A DNA stretch of 64,000 nucleotides from NCBI GenBank assembly GCA_018268415.1, contig JAFDWO010000087.1, positions 1-64,000 of the forward strand, given 5' to 3'. The notes under the pieces were generated by a model that was not told the origin of the DNA, made no database searches, and saw only the letters and a program-made list of their open reading frames with translations. Below, in pieces: positions 15,455 through 24,232 of the stretch. The stretch comes from Actinomycetota bacterium (GTDB taxonomy: Bacteria > Actinomycetota > Thermoleophilia > Solirubrobacterales > 70-9). Every line of letters starts with the position of its first letter. Position 1 is the stretch's first letter. A program made the position numbers and the translations under genes.

Positions 15455-16105
15455 GTGGCTGCCTCCATTGAGCTTGTGATCTTCGACTGCGACGGCGTTC
15501 TCGTCGACAGCGACCGCCTCTCGCTGGAGATCCAGGCAAGGCACATCACCGCTCTGGGAGTGCCGATGACTGGCGATGACTGCTCACGCGAGTTCCTCGG
15601 GATCGGGATGGAGTCGACGCTGGAGAGGATCGTGGAGATGACCGGTCGGCCCGTCCCCTCGGACTGGCTACCCCGACTCGAAGCAGAGGTGGAGGCGACG
15701 TTCCGGCGTGAACTGCAGGCCGTGCCCGGGATCGCGGATGCCCTGGACCTGGTCGCGCTCCCGACCTGCGTCGCCTCCGGGGGCAGTCACGAGAAGATGC
15801 GGTTGACGCTCGGCCTGACCGGGCTGTGGGAGCGCTTCGACGGGCGGATCTTCAGCGCGAGCGAAGTGCCTCGCCCGAAGCCCGCACCGGACCTCTTTCT
15901 CCACGCGGCCGCAGAAACCGGTGTCGATCCGGCCCGGTGCCTGGTCGTCGAGGACAGCCCGTTCGGCGTCGACGGCGCGAAGGCGGCCGGGATGAGCTGC
16001 CTCGGCTTCGCCGCTCTCACGCATCCCGACCGATTGGCGGCCGCAGATCAGGTCTTCTGGGACATGGCCGAGTTGCCCCGATTGATCGAGGGGCGGATCG
16101 AGTAG
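15455..16105 (+). CDS. HAD-superfamily phosphatase or phosphoglucomutase-like protein
   Basis: A 216-residue HAD subfamily IA protein. Motif I is FDCDGVLVDSD (nucleophile D11 and acid D13 counted from GTG 15455), motif II Ser/Thr is in CVASGGSHEK, the Lys is in PRPKPAPDLF, and motif III is VVEDSPFGVDGAKAAG. The helical cap (LEIQARHITALGVPMTGDDC...) is the type-1 cap of beta-phosphoglucomutase/GPH-like enzymes. The open frame extends upstream to 15014, but only the part from VAASIELVIF is HAD-like, so GTG 15455 is chosen. Substrate unknown. Confidence 0.9.
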   Translation: MAASIELVIFDCDGVLVDSDRLSLEIQARHITALGVPMTGDDCSREFLGIGMESTLERIVEMTGRPVPSDWLPRLEAEVEATFRRELQAVPGIADALDLVALPTCVASGGSHEKMRLTLGLTGLWERFDGRIFSASEVPRPKPAPDLFLHAAAETGVDPARCLVVEDSPFGVDGAKAAGMSCLGFAALTHPDRLAAADQVFWDMAELPRLIEGRIE

Positions 16106-16310
16106 TCCCCGCGACCGCTCAGATATGGGCGGCTGGCAGACGGGGTCCAGTAGCGCTCCTACGTTCGTCGCATGCCTGTTTCAGCGCGCGACAAGAAGGG
16201 CCGGGCGACCGCGCCGGTAGATACCGAGGACCTCTACATGTTGGTCCGGTTGATCGCGCAGGCAGCCTGCGAGAAGGCGCCCGAGCGGATCACCCAGCGA
16301 GCCTTCGACG

Positions 16311-17314
16311 GTCGTGAACCTGGATGAGCAGGCTCCGCGCGAGGCCGCCCTCGCCGACCCGGAGGCGTTCGTCGCCGGTCTGCAACGACCGGTCCTGATC
16401 GACGAGGTGCAGAGGGGTGGACCGGATCTCTTCCTCGCCATCAAGTCGATCGTGGACGAGCACCTTTCCCCGGCCAGTTCCTCCTGACGGGGTCGGCGAA
16501 CGTCCTGCGCAGCAGGCGTGTCGATGAGGCGCTGACCGGCCGGATCGAGATCATCAGGCTCGGGCCGCTGACCCAGGCGGAGATCGAGGGCTCTGCCGGC
16601 AACTTCGTCGACGCGCTCTTCGGCGGCGAGCCGCCCCAGGTCGAGGGCGCGCCGAAAGGCCGTGATGCCCTGATAGATCGTCTCGCTCCCGGCGGCTACC
16701 CGGAGGCTCGACAGCGAACTCCCAAACGTCGCAAACGCTGGTTCGACAACTACGTGCAGACCACGCTCGAGCGGGATCTGAGAGACATCAGCCAGGCTCA
16801 CAAACTCAATGAAATGCCAGGGCTTCTGCGCCTCATCCCCTCACAGTCGGCCAACCTCTTCAAGGCGCGCGGTCTGAGCGACAAGCTGGGGATCAGCCAC
16901 GAGACCGTCGAGAGCTACGTCAGCCTGCTCGAAGCCATCTTCCTGGTGCAGCGCCTCCGTGCCTGGGCGCCGGGGATCGGTCCCAGGGAGGTCCACCACC
17001 CGAAGATCTACGTCAATGACACCGGCCTGCTCCTCTACCTGTTGGGCGCAGACGAGAAGCGCCTGCGAGACGACGACCAGATCACCGGCAAGGCGGTGGA
17101 GAACTTCGTGGCGATGGAGCTGGTCCGACACGCGGACTCCTCCGAACAGAATCCCGAGGTGTTCCACTATCGCCGCGACCGTGACGAGCTCGACCTCGTC
17201 CTCGAGAATCGCGCCGGCGAGATCTGTGCGATAGAGGTGAAGTCCAACTCCAAAATCAGAGAGAAAGACTGGGCAGCACTACAGCGGCTCCGGGACGCGC
17301 GATACTACGCCTGA
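16311..17314 (+). pseudogene. AAA_14/DUF4143 ATPase, truncated and frameshifted
   Basis: The C-terminal 186 residues (ATG 16754 onward) are a DUF4143 domain: LRDISQAHKLNEMPGLLRLIPSQSANLFK, IYVNDTGLLLYLLG, HYRRDRDELDLVLENRAGEICAIEVKSN. The frame upstream continues LLTGSANVLRSRRVDEALTGRIEIIRLGPLTQAE. Before that, VVNLDEQAPREAALADP...VLIDEVQRG lies in another frame, so a one-base change near 16475 breaks the gene. The P-loop that should come ~40 residues earlier is absent; instead a 51-codon unrelated frame (16172-16327) abuts. Such proteins are mobile, defence-like ATPases; this copy is dead. Confidence 0.8.
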
Positions 17315-17445
17315 AGAACGACGCCTGGCGCCCCGCGTCGAGTCCGCGTCCAGCGAGCATGCTGAATGGCTTGCTCGACGGGATCGCTCGCTCGGCTCCC
17401 AGGGCCGCCTCCGGCATTTCTTGAACACCGGCACTCGCGATAGCG

Positions 17446-17490
17446 TTGACATTCCGTCAAGCATCGGGTGTTCAAACGGCTCGCTTTGCC
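17446..17490 (+). promoter_or_regulatory. Regulon module copy 1
   Basis: TTGACATTCCGTCAA (17446-17460, a TTGAC/GTCAA dyad), a 21-nt spacer, then CGCTTTGCC (17482-17490). ACGATC follows at 17518, 12 bp before the ATG at 17530, with no Shine-Dalgarno sequence between. It precedes the VOC-cupin-cyclase-amidase operon. Confidence 0.8.
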
Positions 17491-17529
17491 TCTCACGCGA
17501 CCCGTGGTCCATCGGCAACGATCCTCGCC

Positions 17530-18075
17530 ATGCAGGAGATCGGACACGTGGCCTTCGGACAGCCGATCGACGGGATCATCCAGTTCGCGTACACGGTTGA
17601 GGACATCGAGCGGGCGATGCCGCTCTACGCGGACCTGCTCGGCGTCGGACCGTGGTTCAAACGCGGGCCGGTCGTCGCCGAGACCGCTCTCTATCGTGGC
17701 AAGCCGACCGAGCTGGAACTGACGCTCGCGCGCGGCTTCACCGGCCACTCGATGGTCGAGTTGATCCAGCAGCACAACGACGCGCCCTCCGTCTTTCTGG
17801 AGTCGATCTCTCGGGCCGGGTACGGCTTCCACCATTGGGGAGTCGGCGTCACCGACATCGATGCCTCCGTCGCCCGCTTCACCGCCTCCGGTTACGAGGT
17901 GGTGTTGTCCGATCGTCTCCCGACCGGCAGCGCGGTTCGTTACCTCGATACCACGAAAGACCTGGCCGGGATGATCGAGCTGATCGAGATGAACCCGGCG
18001 CAGGAGCGCCACTACACGAGCTTCCATGCGGCTTCGTTGGCCTGGGACGGGACCGATCCCGTGAGGATCGGTTGA
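17530..18075 (+). CDS. VOC (glyoxalase-fold) family protein
   Basis: A 181-residue vicinal-oxygen-chelate protein. The first beta-alpha-beta module starts at residue ~12 (IDGIIQFAYTVEDIERAMPLYADLLGVGPWF), and the second at ~95 (GFHHWGVGVTDIDASVARFTASGYEVV). It resembles methylmalonyl-CoA epimerase/glyoxalase-like VOC proteins acting on metal-bound small substrates; the His in FHHWG and Glu in IELIEMN are likely ligands. The longer open frame begins at 17446, inside the upstream regulatory motif, so ATG 17530 is chosen. It is the first gene of a four-gene unit with 4-nt overlaps downstream (TTGA into the cupin gene). Confidence 0.88.
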   Translation: MQEIGHVAFGQPIDGIIQFAYTVEDIERAMPLYADLLGVGPWFKRGPVVAETALYRGKPTELELTLARGFTGHSMVELIQQHNDAPSVFLESISRAGYGFHHWGVGVTDIDASVARFTASGYEVVLSDRLPTGSAVRYLDTTKDLAGMIELIEMNPAQERHYTSFHAASLAWDGTDPVRIG

Positions 18076-18410
18076 GCATCGGGACCCCCGCGAGCCCTCG
18101 CGTCCACACCGGCACGGTGGCGACCGAGAAGTTCGTTCCCCTCGGTGACGGCGCGATCAGCTGGCTTCGCCAGGACGGCGACGTGAAAGCCGGCACCTGT
18201 GTGTACACGCTGGCCGAGGCGGGCGGCCGTCACCCGATCGACTTCGGGATCAGCGAGACGCTGATCGTGCTCGAGGGCCGAATCAGGCTCGAGATGGAGG
18301 GTGGGCCGACGCTCGAGCTGGGCCCCGGCGAGTCGGCCTCCTTCGCGCGGGGAGCCCGCGGCGCCTGGAGCCTGGTCGAGGACACCAGGTTGTTCTTCGT
18401 CTCCACCTGA
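18072..18410 (+). CDS. Cupin-domain protein (EutQ/DUF861-like)
   Basis: A 112-residue single cupin starting at TTG 18072, overlapping the VOC stop in TTGA. Cupin motif 1 (HPIDFGISETLIVLEGRIRLEMEGG) and motif 2 (ELGPGESASFARGARGAWSLVED) are clear, and the first lacks the usual second His, as in EutQ-like DUF861 proteins. Such cupins bind small molecules or act as isomerases in catabolic operons. Its exact role in the pathway is unknown; tight overlap with its neighbours says it works in the same pathway. Confidence 0.85.
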   Translation: MSIGTPASPRVHTGTVATEKFVPLGDGAISWLRQDGDVKAGTCVYTLAEAGGRHPIDFGISETLIVLEGRIRLEMEGGPTLELGPGESASFARGARGAWSLVEDTRLFFVST

Positions 18411-18424
18411 ACGGGCACCTTGGG

Positions 18425-19387
18425 ATGAGCGCGAGCAGAGGTACGTACAGTCGGGAGGACTTCCGCCGGATCGCCGACGCGGTCCGCAATTGGGGCCGTT
18501 GGGGTGACGACGACCGGATCGGCACGCTGAACTACATCACCCCCGACCGGCTCGTCGCGGCGACCAGGTTGGTGAGGCGTGGCGTCTGCCTCGATCTCGG
18601 AATCCCGCTCGACGCGAACGGTCCCTATCCCGGTACCCACGGCCGTGCCAACCCGATCCACCTGATGACCGAGACCGGCGCCGACCAGGACCTCCCCGGC
18701 GGCCTCTGCGTAGCCGACGACTACATCATGATGCCGCTGCAGGGGGCCACCCAGTGGGACGGCCTCGCGCACGTCTTCTACGAGGGCAAGCTCTACAACG
18801 GCTTTCCCGCCGCCGACGTGACTCCACACGGCGCCAAGACCCTCGGCATCGAGCAGATCGGCAAGGGCGTGGCGGGCAGGGGGGTCCTGCTCGACGTCGC
18901 CCGCCACCAGGGCGTCGACTGGCTCGAGATGGGGGCGGTGATCACGCCCGACGATCTCGACGAGGTCGCCGCGGCCCAAGGGGTCGAGGTGGAGAGCGGG
19001 GACATCCTTTGCCTGCGCACCGGTTGGCGGCAGAAGTTCTTCGCCGACGGCGCCCACGCGTTCCTCGCCGGGGAGCCGGGCATCGGCATGGCGACGATCG
19101 AGTGGCTGCACGAGAAGGAGATCGCCGCGATCGCCTCCGACAACTGGGCGATCGAGGTGCTCAATCCCACCGATGACTTCTGGTGCGGCGAGATCGAGGG
19201 CATGGTCGACAACGTGCACATGATCCTGATCCGCGACATGGGCATGACGCTCGGCGAGATCTTCGACTTCGACGAGCTCGCTGCGGATTGTGTCGCGGAC
19301 GGCACCTGGGAGTTCTTCTTCTGCGGCCCACCGCTGAAGGTCACCGGCGGCGTCGGCACCCCGATCAATCCGCTCGCGATCAAGTGA
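18425..19387 (+). CDS. Cyclase-family (KynB-like) metal hydrolase
   Basis: A 320-residue member of the cyclase family (Cyclase, KynB-like fold), which includes kynurenine formamidases and isatin hydrolases. It belongs to the long subfamily beginning WGRWGDDDRIGTLNYITPDRL. The canonical HxGTHxDxPxH metal motif appears here as LQGATQWDGLAH near residue 110, so the first two His are replaced by Gln, a pattern I associate with this subfamily. Amide or lactam hydrolysis is the best guess. Its stop overlaps the amidase start (GTGA), so the two are co-translated and probably act in succession. Confidence 0.88.
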   Translation: MSASRGTYSREDFRRIADAVRNWGRWGDDDRIGTLNYITPDRLVAATRLVRRGVCLDLGIPLDANGPYPGTHGRANPIHLMTETGADQDLPGGLCVADDYIMMPLQGATQWDGLAHVFYEGKLYNGFPAADVTPHGAKTLGIEQIGKGVAGRGVLLDVARHQGVDWLEMGAVITPDDLDEVAAAQGVEVESGDILCLRTGWRQKFFADGAHAFLAGEPGIGMATIEWLHEKEIAAIASDNWAIEVLNPTDDFWCGEIEGMVDNVHMILIRDMGMTLGEIFDFDELAADCVADGTWEFFFCGPPLKVTGGVGTPINPLAIK

Positions 19388-20817
19388 CGCTCGCTCCCGA
19401 GGGGATCGCGGGGGCCGGCCACCGCGCGCTGCGGGACCTCGCTGCCGACGTCCGCGCCGGCCGCGTCTCGGCGCGAGAGCTGGTCGACGATGCTCTCGCG
19501 CGGATCGACCGCGACAACGGGACGCTCGTCGCCTTCGTCCACCTCGATCCCCAGGGCGCGCGTGAGGCCGCCGCGGCGATCGATCGCCTGGTCGCGGCCG
19601 GCGGGGATCCGGGACCGCTGGCGGGCATCCCGTTCGGCGTGAAGGATCTCCAGGACTGCGTCGGGATGCCGACCATCCGGGGCTCCCTGACGAACGCCGG
19701 CGCGGCCCCGGCCATCGCCGACGCGCCGATCGTCGCCCGGATGCGGGAAGCGGGTGGAATCCCGATCGGCAAGACGGCGGTGCCGGAGTTCGGCTTCGAC
19801 AGCGCGACCAAGAGCCGGCTCCACGGAACGACCCGTAACCCGTGGGACCTGGGCCGCTCCCCCGGCGGGAGCAGCGGTGGCGCAAGCGCGGCGGTGAGCG
19901 CGGGCCTGGTCCCGATCGCGACCGGGTCCGACGGCGGCGGTTCGATCCGCTCGCCCGCCGCCTGGTGCAATCTCGTCGGACACAAGCCTTCGCACGGCAT
20001 GATCGCCGACGCCGCCGCATCCGATTTCTCCGTCGCCGGCGTGCTCACCCACACCGTCCCCGACACCGCGATGGCCCTTGACGTCGTCGCCGGTCCGGAC
20101 CCGTTCGACCGGACCTCCCTGCCGCCGCGGTCCTGGGACCTGGGGCAGGCGATCGAGGGGCTCGACGTCGGCGGACTACGGGTCGCCTGGTCGACGGACA
20201 TGGGCTATGCGCCCGTCGACCCCGCCGTGGCGGAGCCGGCGCGAGGCACGGCGGAGGCGCTGATCGAGGCGGCCGGGCTGGTCGAGGTCGAGGCGCCGTT
20301 GCGTATCCCCAACGCGGTGATGACCCTGATCCGCCTCGCCGGGTTCACCCTGAAGGGCGAGCTCGAACTCGACGGGATCTACCCCGACCGGGCCGAGGAG
20401 CTGGCGCCCTTCACGCGCGAGGGCCTCCGATACGCGGCCCGGGGACCGCGGGAGCTGGCCGCGGCCCAGCGGGACCGACGCGAGATCGAACGGGCGGCGG
20501 CCGCGCTCTTCTCCCGGGTCGACGTGCTGATGACGCCGACCACCGCCTGCGCGCCGATCGCCGCCGACGCCGATCCACCGGCGGAGATCGCCGGGATGGA
20601 CGCCAGTGAATCCGGCGCCGAGCCGCTCACGATCCTGGCCAGCATGACTTGGCAGCCGGCGCTCTCGGTCCCCGCCGGGTTCACCCCGGAGGGGCTGCCG
20701 GTCGGACTGCAGATCATCACCAGGCGGTGGCGCGACGACGTTGCCCTCCGGCTCGGCCGGATCCTCGAAGACGTCCGCCCGTGGCGAGTCGACCCGGTGC
20801 CCGTGCCCGGATGCTGA
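19384..20817 (+). CDS. Amidase (amidase signature family)
   Basis: A 477-residue amidase-signature enzyme starting at GTG 19384. The Ser-cisSer-Lys triad is visible: Lys in LAGIPFGVKDLQD, cis-Ser in SPGGSSGGASAAVSAG, and nucleophile Ser in GSDGGGSIRSPAAWCN. It hydrolyses an amide in the cytosol; relatives include GatA, acetamidases and aryl-acylamidases, but no Gat partner genes are nearby, so a catabolic role is likely. It is the last gene of the VOC-cupin-cyclase-amidase unit and ends 5 bp from the convergent PucR gene. Confidence 0.92.
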   Translation: MTLAPEGIAGAGHRALRDLAADVRAGRVSARELVDDALARIDRDNGTLVAFVHLDPQGAREAAAAIDRLVAAGGDPGPLAGIPFGVKDLQDCVGMPTIRGSLTNAGAAPAIADAPIVARMREAGGIPIGKTAVPEFGFDSATKSRLHGTTRNPWDLGRSPGGSSGGASAAVSAGLVPIATGSDGGGSIRSPAAWCNLVGHKPSHGMIADAAASDFSVAGVLTHTVPDTAMALDVVAGPDPFDRTSLPPRSWDLGQAIEGLDVGGLRVAWSTDMGYAPVDPAVAEPARGTAEALIEAAGLVEVEAPLRIPNAVMTLIRLAGFTLKGELELDGIYPDRAEELAPFTREGLRYAARGPRELAAAQRDRREIERAAAALFSRVDVLMTPTTACAPIAADADPPAEIAGMDASESGAEPLTILASMTWQPALSVPAGFTPEGLPVGLQIITRRWRDDVALRLGRILEDVRPWRVDPVPVPGC

Positions 20818-20822
20818 GGCCG

Positions 20823-22469
20823 TCAGTGGTCGGTGCGGTCGAGATGGCGCTTCGCCCGCACCGCCAGGTGTAGGGAGAAGCGCGTTTCGCCATCGTCGAG
20901 GTCGACGCCGAGGGACTCTTCGATCCGGCGCAGGCGGTTGTAGAGGGTCTGCCGCTCGACGTGCAGGGCCCGTGCCGTCTGGACCTTGTGGCCGCCGTTC
21001 GCGCAGAAGGTCGCCAGGGTCTGAAGGAGGTCGCTTCGACCCTGGCGGTCGCGCTCGATCAGCGGCCGCAGCTGCTGGTCGACGAATTCGCGCAGCTCCG
21101 CCGTTTCGCGGAAGGCGAACAGGAGCCGGTCCGGTGAGGCCACCGAGACGTCGTGCCACGGGCAGGGATCGAGGTTGGCCGAGGCGGGGATCGCGTGCGC
21201 CGCCGCGCCGAGTTCGGCGGCGGCCTCGACCCAACCCGGGGAGGCGGCGGCGATGCAGATCGTCGGCTGACCGGTGATCCCGCGACGCGTGGCGGAGCGG
21301 GCGATCAGCAGCGCGACCTGGTCGCCCAGGCGCTCGCGGTCCCCTGCCCGCGCCAGGCCGAGGACCAGCAGGACGTTGCCGTTCTCGCCGGTGCCGGCGA
21401 GGACCGGTACGGCCTGTTGTTCGAGTTCGTCGACGAGATCGCGTCGGACGGCGGACCAACCCGAATCCTCACCGTCCGTTTCGGCCCGGCCGGGCGGCGC
21501 GATCACCAGCGGCAGCAGCACGCCGCCGTCGTGGGCGAAGCCGAGTTCGGCTGCTCCGGCGGCGATTTTCCGTTCCACCGACGGCGCCACGATCTTCTCC
21601 TCGCCGGAGTGGGAGTCGATCAGCCCGGCCAGGAAGTCACCGCGGCGGCGCGCCGTCAGCGCCTCCTCCTCCTGCCTGCGCATCAGAGCCAGCGCGATCA
21701 ACTCGACCGCCCGCTCCAGCGCCACCTGGTCCTGCGGCTCGAGCGGGCTGTCGACGGCCAGGGCGACCAGGCTTCCCCATGTGCCCGACTCGCCGGTCGG
21801 GACGGCGGCGGAGATCGCCGCCGGCGCCGCCACATCGCCGCGGGTGTACGAGCCCCACGCCCCGAGCACGGTGGCGTCGTCGGCCTCGAAGCAGGCGTGG
21901 TAGGCGATCCCCTGACCGGAGCGCTCGAGCACGACGGGGTTGCGGATGAAGCCGGAAAGCTCGACCAGAACGTCCGAGATGTGGGCGCCCCGCAGCATCA
22001 GCGAGATCAGGCGACTGCGCGACTCCTCGCCGCGCCTGATCAGCTCCCCGTCCCGGTCGATGATCGCCCGGTGGACGCTCTCGCTGATCTCGACGAAGCG
22101 GACCTCGCGGTGAAAGGCGATCAGGCAGAGCCCGTGTTCGTCGGCCGCTTCGACCAGCGGCTTGGGGACGGAGGTGAGCGCGGAACCGAGCTCGATCGCG
22201 AGCGCCGCGATGCGGCGGGCGGCGAGATCGGCGGCGAAGCGACGCTGGACCTCGCCGCTCGCCCCGATGTCGATGCCGGTGGTGACCAACAGCTCGCCGC
22301 CTTTCAGCAGGGAGGCGAGGTTCAGTCCCTCGCCGGCGTGCGTCCAGCGCACCTCGGTACCGAGGGCGGCCGCCCCGGCCAGGATCTCCGGCTCACCCCG
22401 GCGCAGGGGCGGGAGCGCCAGGGCATCGCGAACCGAAAAGGAGGTGTTCTTGGATTCGGTGATGGTCAT
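20823..22469 (-). CDS. PucR-family transcriptional regulator
   Basis: A 548-residue PucR-type regulator. The N-terminal PucR domain (SVRDALALPPLRRGEPEILAG...VRWTHAGEGLNLASLLKGGELLVTTG) covers ~10-130, a GGDEF-like or GAF-like middle part follows, and the C-terminal HTH_30 is at ~470-540 (LLQTLATFCANGGHKVQTARALHVERQTLYNRLRRIEESLGVDL). PucR proteins usually activate purine, amine or other N-compound catabolism when bound to an intermediate. It is convergent with the amidase gene and divergent from the SBP gene at 22627, whose promoter carries one of four copies of a shared module, so it is the best candidate controller of that regulon. Confidence 0.9.
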   Translation of the reverse strand: MTITESKNTSFSVRDALALPPLRRGEPEILAGAAALGTEVRWTHAGEGLNLASLLKGGELLVTTGIDIGASGEVQRRFAADLAARRIAALAIELGSALTSVPKPLVEAADEHGLCLIAFHREVRFVEISESVHRAIIDRDGELIRRGEESRSRLISLMLRGAHISDVLVELSGFIRNPVVLERSGQGIAYHACFEADDATVLGAWGSYTRGDVAAPAAISAAVPTGESGTWGSLVALAVDSPLEPQDQVALERAVELIALALMRRQEEEALTARRRGDFLAGLIDSHSGEEKIVAPSVERKIAAGAAELGFAHDGGVLLPLVIAPPGRAETDGEDSGWSAVRRDLVDELEQQAVPVLAGTGENGNVLLVLGLARAGDRERLGDQVALLIARSATRRGITGQPTICIAAASPGWVEAAAELGAAAHAIPASANLDPCPWHDVSVASPDRLLFAFRETAELREFVDQQLRPLIERDRQGRSDLLQTLATFCANGGHKVQTARALHVERQTLYNRLRRIEESLGVDLDDGETRFSLHLAVRAKRHLDRTDH

Positions 22470-22495
22470 CGGCTCCTTCGCTGACGGCTCCTGAC

Positions 22496-22540
22496 TTTAC
22501 ATTCCGTCAATGAAGAGCGAGCCGAAAGGCTCGCTTTGCC
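22496..22540 (+). promoter_or_regulatory. Regulon module copy 2
   Basis: TTTACATTCCGTCAA (22496-22510), 21 nt, CGCTTTGCC (22532-22540), with ACGATC at 22567. In this copy the spacer contains an 8-bp hairpin agcgagcc/ggctcgct with a GAAA loop. It sits in the 157-bp gap between the divergent PucR and SBP genes, 26 bp upstream of the PucR start, so it could also autoregulate PucR. Confidence 0.8.
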
Positions 22541-22626
22541 CCTCACTCGCTCGTACTCCATGGGCGACGATCCCCGCGATGAGCAGGCCGTCGTGTCGGG
22601 ACGGCACCGAATCGTGAGGAGAGTCG

Positions 22627-24204
22627 ATGGGGTCGAGGAGAACGTCGAACGTAAGGACCGTGTCCCTGCTGGTGTTGGTGGCGATCGCCTTCCTGGTCGC
22701 CGGCTGCGGTGGCGGTGGTGCGTCGAGCGGGGTCAACCGCACCACGGGCGACGAAGCGGCCACCGAACCAGAACACGGCGGGACCCTCTCGGTCTCGCTC
22801 GGTGAAGAAATCCTCTCGGTGAATCCGCTCAAGGCCTACTCGGCCGAAGACGTGAACGTCGTCTCGCAGATGTTCGAGACCCTGTTCAAAGAAGACTACG
22901 AAGGCAAGGTCGTCCCGTGGCTGCTCGAAAGCTACAAGTCGAGCAAGAACGACACGGTGTGGACGCTGCAATTAAAAAACGGAGTGGACTTCTCCACCGG
23001 TAAGCCGATGACCTCGGCCGACGTCAAGTGGTCTCTCGACCACGGCAGGGAAGTCGAAACCGTTGCGGGCGTGGTGGCGGGGTGGGAAAGCGTAGAGGCG
23101 ACCTCGCCGACCACCGTCGTGATCACCACCAAGCAGCCGAGCCCCGAAATGCCGGAGATCCTCTCCGCCTGGAGCTTCAGCGTGATGCCCGCGAACTGGG
23201 GCGGCGAGTCCGAGAAGCAGTTCGACGAGCATCCGATCGGCACCGGTCCGTTCGAGTTCGCCGGGCGGAAAAAGGGCGAATCGCTGACGTTGAGGAAGAA
23301 CCCCAACTACTGGGTGCCGCAACGGCCCTATCTCGACGAAGTCGTCTACCACACCGTGCAGAACCCCGAGAGCCGGACGGCCCAGATCCGCGGCGGCCAA
23401 CTCGACATGGCCTACGACCCGCCGTTCCCGGAACTCGAATCGCTCGAACAGAGTCCCGAACTGGCGGTGGAAGCGCCCTACCTCGGCGTCGGCTGGCTGA
23501 TGATCCTCAACACCGAAAACCCCCTGTTCGAAAACAAGAAGGCGCGAGAAGCGGTCAACATCGCCCTCGATCGCGAGTCGATGGTCGAACTGTCACTCCA
23601 CGGGCACGGCGAACCGATGAACGCGTATCTGCTGCCCTGGATCCCTGGCTACGACAAGAGCCTGGTGGCGGCCGAACACAACCCCGAAAAGGCGAAGAAA
23701 CTTCTCGCCGAAGCGGTCCAGGAAGGGGTGAAGCCGACGTTCACGATCTCCTCGATGTCCGAAGACCCGTTCTGGACCCAGGCATCGCAGATCGCGCAGG
23801 CGAACCTCGAAGAAGTCGGCTTCACCGTGACGATCAAGAAGTCCGACCTCAGCAGTCTGCTCGGCCAGCTGGAAAGCCGGGAATTCGACGCGACCACGAT
23901 CTACAACACGGCGCTGTCGCCCTACCCCGCCGAATTGTTCTCGTTCTACAACGCGACCGGCGGCTTCTTCACCGGCGTGGACACCAAGCGAACCGAAGCG
24001 CTGATGGCGGCCGCGCAGAGCGAGACGAACACCGCGAAGCGCAATGCGATGTGGGGCCAGATACAACGGATCATCAACGAAGAACAGGCACTGATCCTGG
24101 TCGCCTATTCACCGTACGTCTGGGTCAGGCAGAGCGATGTGACCGGGTCGTTCGTCGGCAGGACCGGCATCCTCTGGCTCGGAGAAACCGGGTTCGCGAG
24201 CTAG
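22627..24204 (+). CDS. ABC transporter substrate-binding lipoprotein (family 5)
   Basis: A 525-residue peptide/nickel-type SBP (SBP_bac_5). Residues 1-27 are a lipoprotein signal with lipobox LVAGC (C27), then a Gly/Ser linker. The conserved SBP_5 entry (GGTLSVSLGEEILSVNPLKAYSAEDVNVVSQMFETLF) and the VKWSLD and GTGPF motifs are present. It is closely similar along its length to the SBPs at 28552 and 40152 (shared blocks QEGVKPTFTISS, PFWTQ, IAQANLEEVGFTVTIKKSDL). No permease follows it; it probably feeds the transporter encoded at 30188-33880. Glu is almost always GAA. Confidence 0.93.
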   Translation: MGSRRTSNVRTVSLLVLVAIAFLVAGCGGGGASSGVNRTTGDEAATEPEHGGTLSVSLGEEILSVNPLKAYSAEDVNVVSQMFETLFKEDYEGKVVPWLLESYKSSKNDTVWTLQLKNGVDFSTGKPMTSADVKWSLDHGREVETVAGVVAGWESVEATSPTTVVITTKQPSPEMPEILSAWSFSVMPANWGGESEKQFDEHPIGTGPFEFAGRKKGESLTLRKNPNYWVPQRPYLDEVVYHTVQNPESRTAQIRGGQLDMAYDPPFPELESLEQSPELAVEAPYLGVGWLMILNTENPLFENKKAREAVNIALDRESMVELSLHGHGEPMNAYLLPWIPGYDKSLVAAEHNPEKAKKLLAEAVQEGVKPTFTISSMSEDPFWTQASQIAQANLEEVGFTVTIKKSDLSSLLGQLESREFDATTIYNTALSPYPAELFSFYNATGGFFTGVDTKRTEALMAAAQSETNTAKRNAMWGQIQRIINEEQALILVAYSPYVWVRQSDVTGSFVGRTGILWLGETGFAS

Positions 24205-24232
24205 GTCAGCCACCGCCACGGCCGGTACGACG

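Noticed and set aside
18230-20052. Long minus-strand frames opposite the cyclase and amidase genes
   Set aside because: They mirror two well-supported plus-strand genes and contain no recognisable domains.
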